33,617 nt of DNA from Alkalimonas sp. Its GTDB lineage: Bacteria; Pseudomonadota; Gammaproteobacteria; Enterobacterales; Alteromonadaceae. Shown here piece by piece: positions 31,264 to 33,617 of this stretch; within the stretch, counting starts at the first letter, position 1; each line of letters starts with the position of its first letter. The DNA lies in NCBI GenBank assembly GCA_020831935.1, contig JAFIFR010000010.1, positions 1 through 33,617 on the forward strand, in the 5' to 3' direction. The notes beneath the pieces were generated by a model. That model had not been told where the DNA came from and did not search any database. It saw only the letters and a program-made list of their open reading frames with translations. A program made the translations under genes and the position numbers.

Positions 31264-33617
31264 ATGATGCTGATGGCCGTGCTGTCATGCTTTATTTTAG
31301 CTTGCTTTGCCCCCTGGGTGCATCGCTTTACAGGACGTCACAGCGGCTGGGCGCTTGCGCTGTTACCGGCAACCTTGTTTGCTTACTTTGCCAGCATGCT
31401 GCCGATGGTCAGTCAGGGCGAAAAGTTGCAGTTTAGCTACAACTGGTTCCCGGGACTGAACATTCATCTCAGCTTTCTGGTGGATGGCCTCTCCCTGCTC
31501 TTTGCCTTGCTGATCACCGGCATTGGCTTCTTTATTTTGGCCTACGGTGGCCGTTATCTGGAAAAGCACCGGGATCTGGGACGCTTCTTTATCTTTTTAC
31601 TCGGCTTTATGGGCTCTATGCTGGGCGTGGTGCTGTCCGATAACCTGATCAGTCTGTTCGTGTTCTGGGAGCTGACTACCATCACTTCCTTTATGCTGAT
31701 TGGCTTTAACCATGAGCAGGAAGAATCGCGCAAAAAAGCCCATCAGGGCCTGATGGTCACGGTGCTGGGCGGCCTGGCGTTAATGACCGGCCTGATTATG
31801 TTGGGGCTGGTCGGTGGCAGCTTTGAATTAAGCGAAATTTTAGCCGCCGATGGCCTGACCGAGCATCCGTTGTACCTGCCGATGCTGATCCTGCTGTTGC
31901 TGGGCGCCTTTACCAAGTCGGCCCAAACCCCCTTTCACTTTTGGTTGCCCAACGCCATGGCAGCACCAACACCGGTTTCGGCCTACCTGCACTCGGCAAC
32001 CATGGTCAAAGCGGGCATCTATTTGTTGGCGCGCCTGAGCCCGGGCTTAGGTGGCACCGAGGTCTGGCTGCTGACCTTGTCTTTCTTTGGTGCTCTGACC
32101 ATGCTCACCGGCATTTTCCTGGCCAGCCGGGCTACTGGCGTGAAGCGGGTATTGGCTTACTCGACCGTGATGGCATTGGGGACTCTGACCATGCTGCTGG
32201 GGCTGGGCACCGAAAAAGCGGCTCTGGCGGCGGTGACCTTCTTGTTGGCCCATGCACTGTACAAAGGTGCGCTCTTTATGGTGGCCGGTATATTGGACCA
32301 TTCAGCCGGCGTGAAAGATTTCCAGCAAGCAGGCGGCTTACGTCATAGCATGCCCAAAACCACAGTGGTGGCGGTGCTGGCATCCTTGTCGCTGGCAGGC
32401 ATCATCCCGTTGTTTGGCTTTGTTGGCAAAGAGTTGCTGCTCGAGGCGGTGCTGACCGCATCCAGCTGGCACATCGGCCTGACCATTGCCACTGTGGTTG
32501 CCAATATCCTGGTGGTACTAGTGGCAGCGGTAATGGCACTCAAACCCTGGTTTGGCCCCGCGGTTGAGACGCCCAAAAAGCCACACGATCCCGATTTTGC
32601 GCTGCTGATAGGGCCTGCCGTTTTAGCCAGCCTGGGACTGTTGTTTGGTCTGATGCCTTTTTTGGCCGACAAAGGCCTGTTGGCAGCAGCGGCAGCAGCC
32701 GTCTACGGCCAGCCTATCGAGCTGTACCTGGCGCTGTGGCACGGCATTAACCTGCCGCTGATGCTGAGCTTAACCAGCCTGGCGCTGGGCCTGCTGCTGT
32801 TTAAAGTCTGGGATGGCTGGCGTCAGGCCACGGACTTTATGCAGCGGGCAGAGAAAATTGGCCCGGAAGTGATTTATGAGCGCCTGATGCTGGGCATGAC
32901 TCAGTTTGCCGACTGGCAGACCAAAACCCTGCAAAATGGTTACCTGCGTAACTACCTGAACACCACCCTTGGCACCGTGATCATCATCGTTGGCTGGGCC
33001 TTGCTGCGAGTCAACCAGTTGGAGCTGAATCTCAGCATTCAGGACATCCGGGTGCATGAAGTTGCTGTCATCCTGGTCTTGATTCTGGCCGCTTTAACCG
33101 CGGTGCTGGTTCGCTCCTTTCTGGCAGCCGTGGCCATGCTGGGAGCGCTTGGCTTTGGTGTCGCCCTGCTCTACGTTTTCTTCAGCGCGGTCGATGTCGG
33201 TATTACCCAGGTGCTGGTTGAAACCATCACGGTGCTGCTGCTGGTACTGGTGCTGTACCGCTTGCCCGAGTTCCGCAGCTTGTCGTCGACCGCCAACCGG
33301 CTGCGCGATGCCGTTATCGCGGGCATGACCGGCCTGCTGATGACGGTGCTGGTGCTGGTGATCACCGGCGCCCGCCAGCTGGACGGTATTTCCGACTACT
33401 TCTTAGAAAACAGCGGGCCGCTCGGTTATGGCCGCAACGTGGTCAATGTCATTTTAGTGGATTTCCGTGCCCTGGATACGCTGGGTGAACTCTTTGTGCT
33501 GGCACTGGTCGCCATCGGTGTCTATGCAATGATTCACCTACGCACCGGCGCCTTGCCAGTTACCAACTCGGATCGCCGGGCAGCTTTTAACCTGCGCCGG
33601 GCGCAAAAGGAAAAAGC
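31264..33617 (+). CDS. mrpA: Na+/H+ antiporter subunit A (MrpA/MnhA), 3' end beyond the window
   Basis: Large subunit of a Mrp-type multisubunit Na+(K+)/H+ antiporter in the inner membrane, used for pH and sodium homeostasis. The open frame runs for 784 codons to the window edge without a stop. Visible parts are the NuoL/proton-antiporter core (about 60-420), with VFWELTTITSFMLIGFNH, FTKSAQTPFHFWLPNAMAAPTPVSAYLHSATMVKAG and LVAHALYKGALFMVAG-like sequence, then further membrane segments. Near the visible end VETITVLLLVLVLYRLPEF and GRNVVNVILVDFRALDTLGE are hallmarks of MrpA that separate it from NuoL. AAAGGAG seven bases before the ATG fixes the start. The gene is divergent from fbpA. The remaining mrp genes should follow downstream. 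Confidence 0.93.
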   Translation, partial: MMLMAVLSCFILACFAPWVHRFTGRHSGWALALLPATLFAYFASMLPMVSQGEKLQFSYNWFPGLNIHLSFLVDGLSLLFALLITGIGFFILAYGGRYLEKHRDLGRFFIFLLGFMGSMLGVVLSDNLISLFVFWELTTITSFMLIGFNHEQEESRKKAHQGLMVTVLGGLALMTGLIMLGLVGGSFELSEILAADGLTEHPLYLPMLILLLLGAFTKSAQTPFHFWLPNAMAAPTPVSAYLHSATMVKAGIYLLARLSPGLGGTEVWLLTLSFFGALTMLTGIFLASRATGVKRVLAYSTVMALGTLTMLLGLGTEKAALAAVTFLLAHALYKGALFMVAGILDHSAGVKDFQQAGGLRHSMPKTTVVAVLASLSLAGIIPLFGFVGKELLLEAVLTASSWHIGLTIATVVANILVVLVAAVMALKPWFGPAVETPKKPHDPDFALLIGPAVLASLGLLFGLMPFLADKGLLAAAAAAVYGQPIELYLALWHGINLPLMLSLTSLALGLLLFKVWDGWRQATDFMQRAEKIGPEVIYERLMLGMTQFADWQTKTLQNGYLRNYLNTTLGTVIIIVGWALLRVNQLELNLSIQDIRVHEVAVILVLILAALTAVLVRSFLAAVAMLGALGFGVALLYVFFSAVDVGITQVLVETITVLLLVLVLYRLPEFRSLSSTANRLRDAVIAGMTGLLMTVLVLVITGARQLDGISDYFLENSGPLGYGRNVVNVILVDFRALDTLGELFVLALVAIGVYAMIHLRTGALPVTNSDRRAAFNLRRAQKEK

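Noticed and set aside
1-33617. CRISPR arrays, tRNAs, insertion sequences, phage genes
   Set aside because: No regularly spaced repeats, tRNA-like cloverleaf, transposase or integrase was seen.

Overview
The window is a dense, intron-free bacterial chromosome segment of about 54% G+C (estimated by eye). It has Shine-Dalgarno starts, rho-independent terminators and TonB-dependent receptors, so it comes from a Gram-negative organism. The gene set points to a marine or alkaline-water gammaproteobacterium of the Alteromonadales/Chromatiaceae type (Rheinheimera/Alishewanella/Arsukibacterium/Alkalimonas-like): a Xanthomonas-Caulobacter-type TonB receptor with SapC and cupin-like partners, a LacI/NagR-type operator, a CrbS/CrbR-type acetate-switch system, a long-form isocitrate lyase and an Mrp antiporter. 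The genus is inference. I see no rRNA, tRNA, CRISPR array, insertion sequence or phage gene.

Region 1 (1-9035) is an amino-sugar/chitin-oligosaccharide locus. It holds a secreted GH20 hexosaminidase (+), then on the minus strand a TonB receptor, a cupin-like protein and a SapC-family protein, and divergently a LacI-family regulator. An 18-bp palindrome of the type AATGACA-N4-TGTCATT lies in front of the receptor gene, and a degenerate form lies at the regulator's own promoter. A third copy lies in the gap between the hexosaminidase and sapC genes, where no protein gene starts. There it sits just downstream of a good minus-strand promoter (TTGCAT-N17-TATAGT) and is followed by about 200 nt of hairpin-rich sequence and a strong minus-strand terminator. 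I read this as an undescribed, repressor-controlled small RNA, and it is the most interesting item in the window.

Region 2 (9055-23732) carries an AbgT-family transporter followed by a cluster that fits growth on C2/C4 acids and 3-hydroxybutyrate. The cluster contains D-3-hydroxybutyrate dehydrogenase, a CrbS-like SSS-transporter/histidine-kinase fusion, a COG3235-type membrane protein, isocitrate lyase and a CrbR-like LuxR regulator. It also has a second TonB receptor, divergent from a GntP-type permease plus an exported MetX-like alpha/beta hydrolase. Together these could take up an ester or oligomer across the outer membrane, hydrolyse it in the periplasm, import the hydroxyacid and feed it through acetyl-CoA into the glyoxylate shunt. 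This is inference from gene content.

Region 3 (23791-27227) has a periplasmic solute-binding protein, a membrane GGDEF-EAL protein with both motifs intact, and a DUF2799 lipoprotein. Region 4 (27221-31063) is an FbpABC-type ferric iron ABC transporter behind a clear Fur box overlapping its promoter. Region 5 (31264-end) is the 5' part of mrpA, the large subunit of a multisubunit Na+/H+ antiporter, cut by the window edge.
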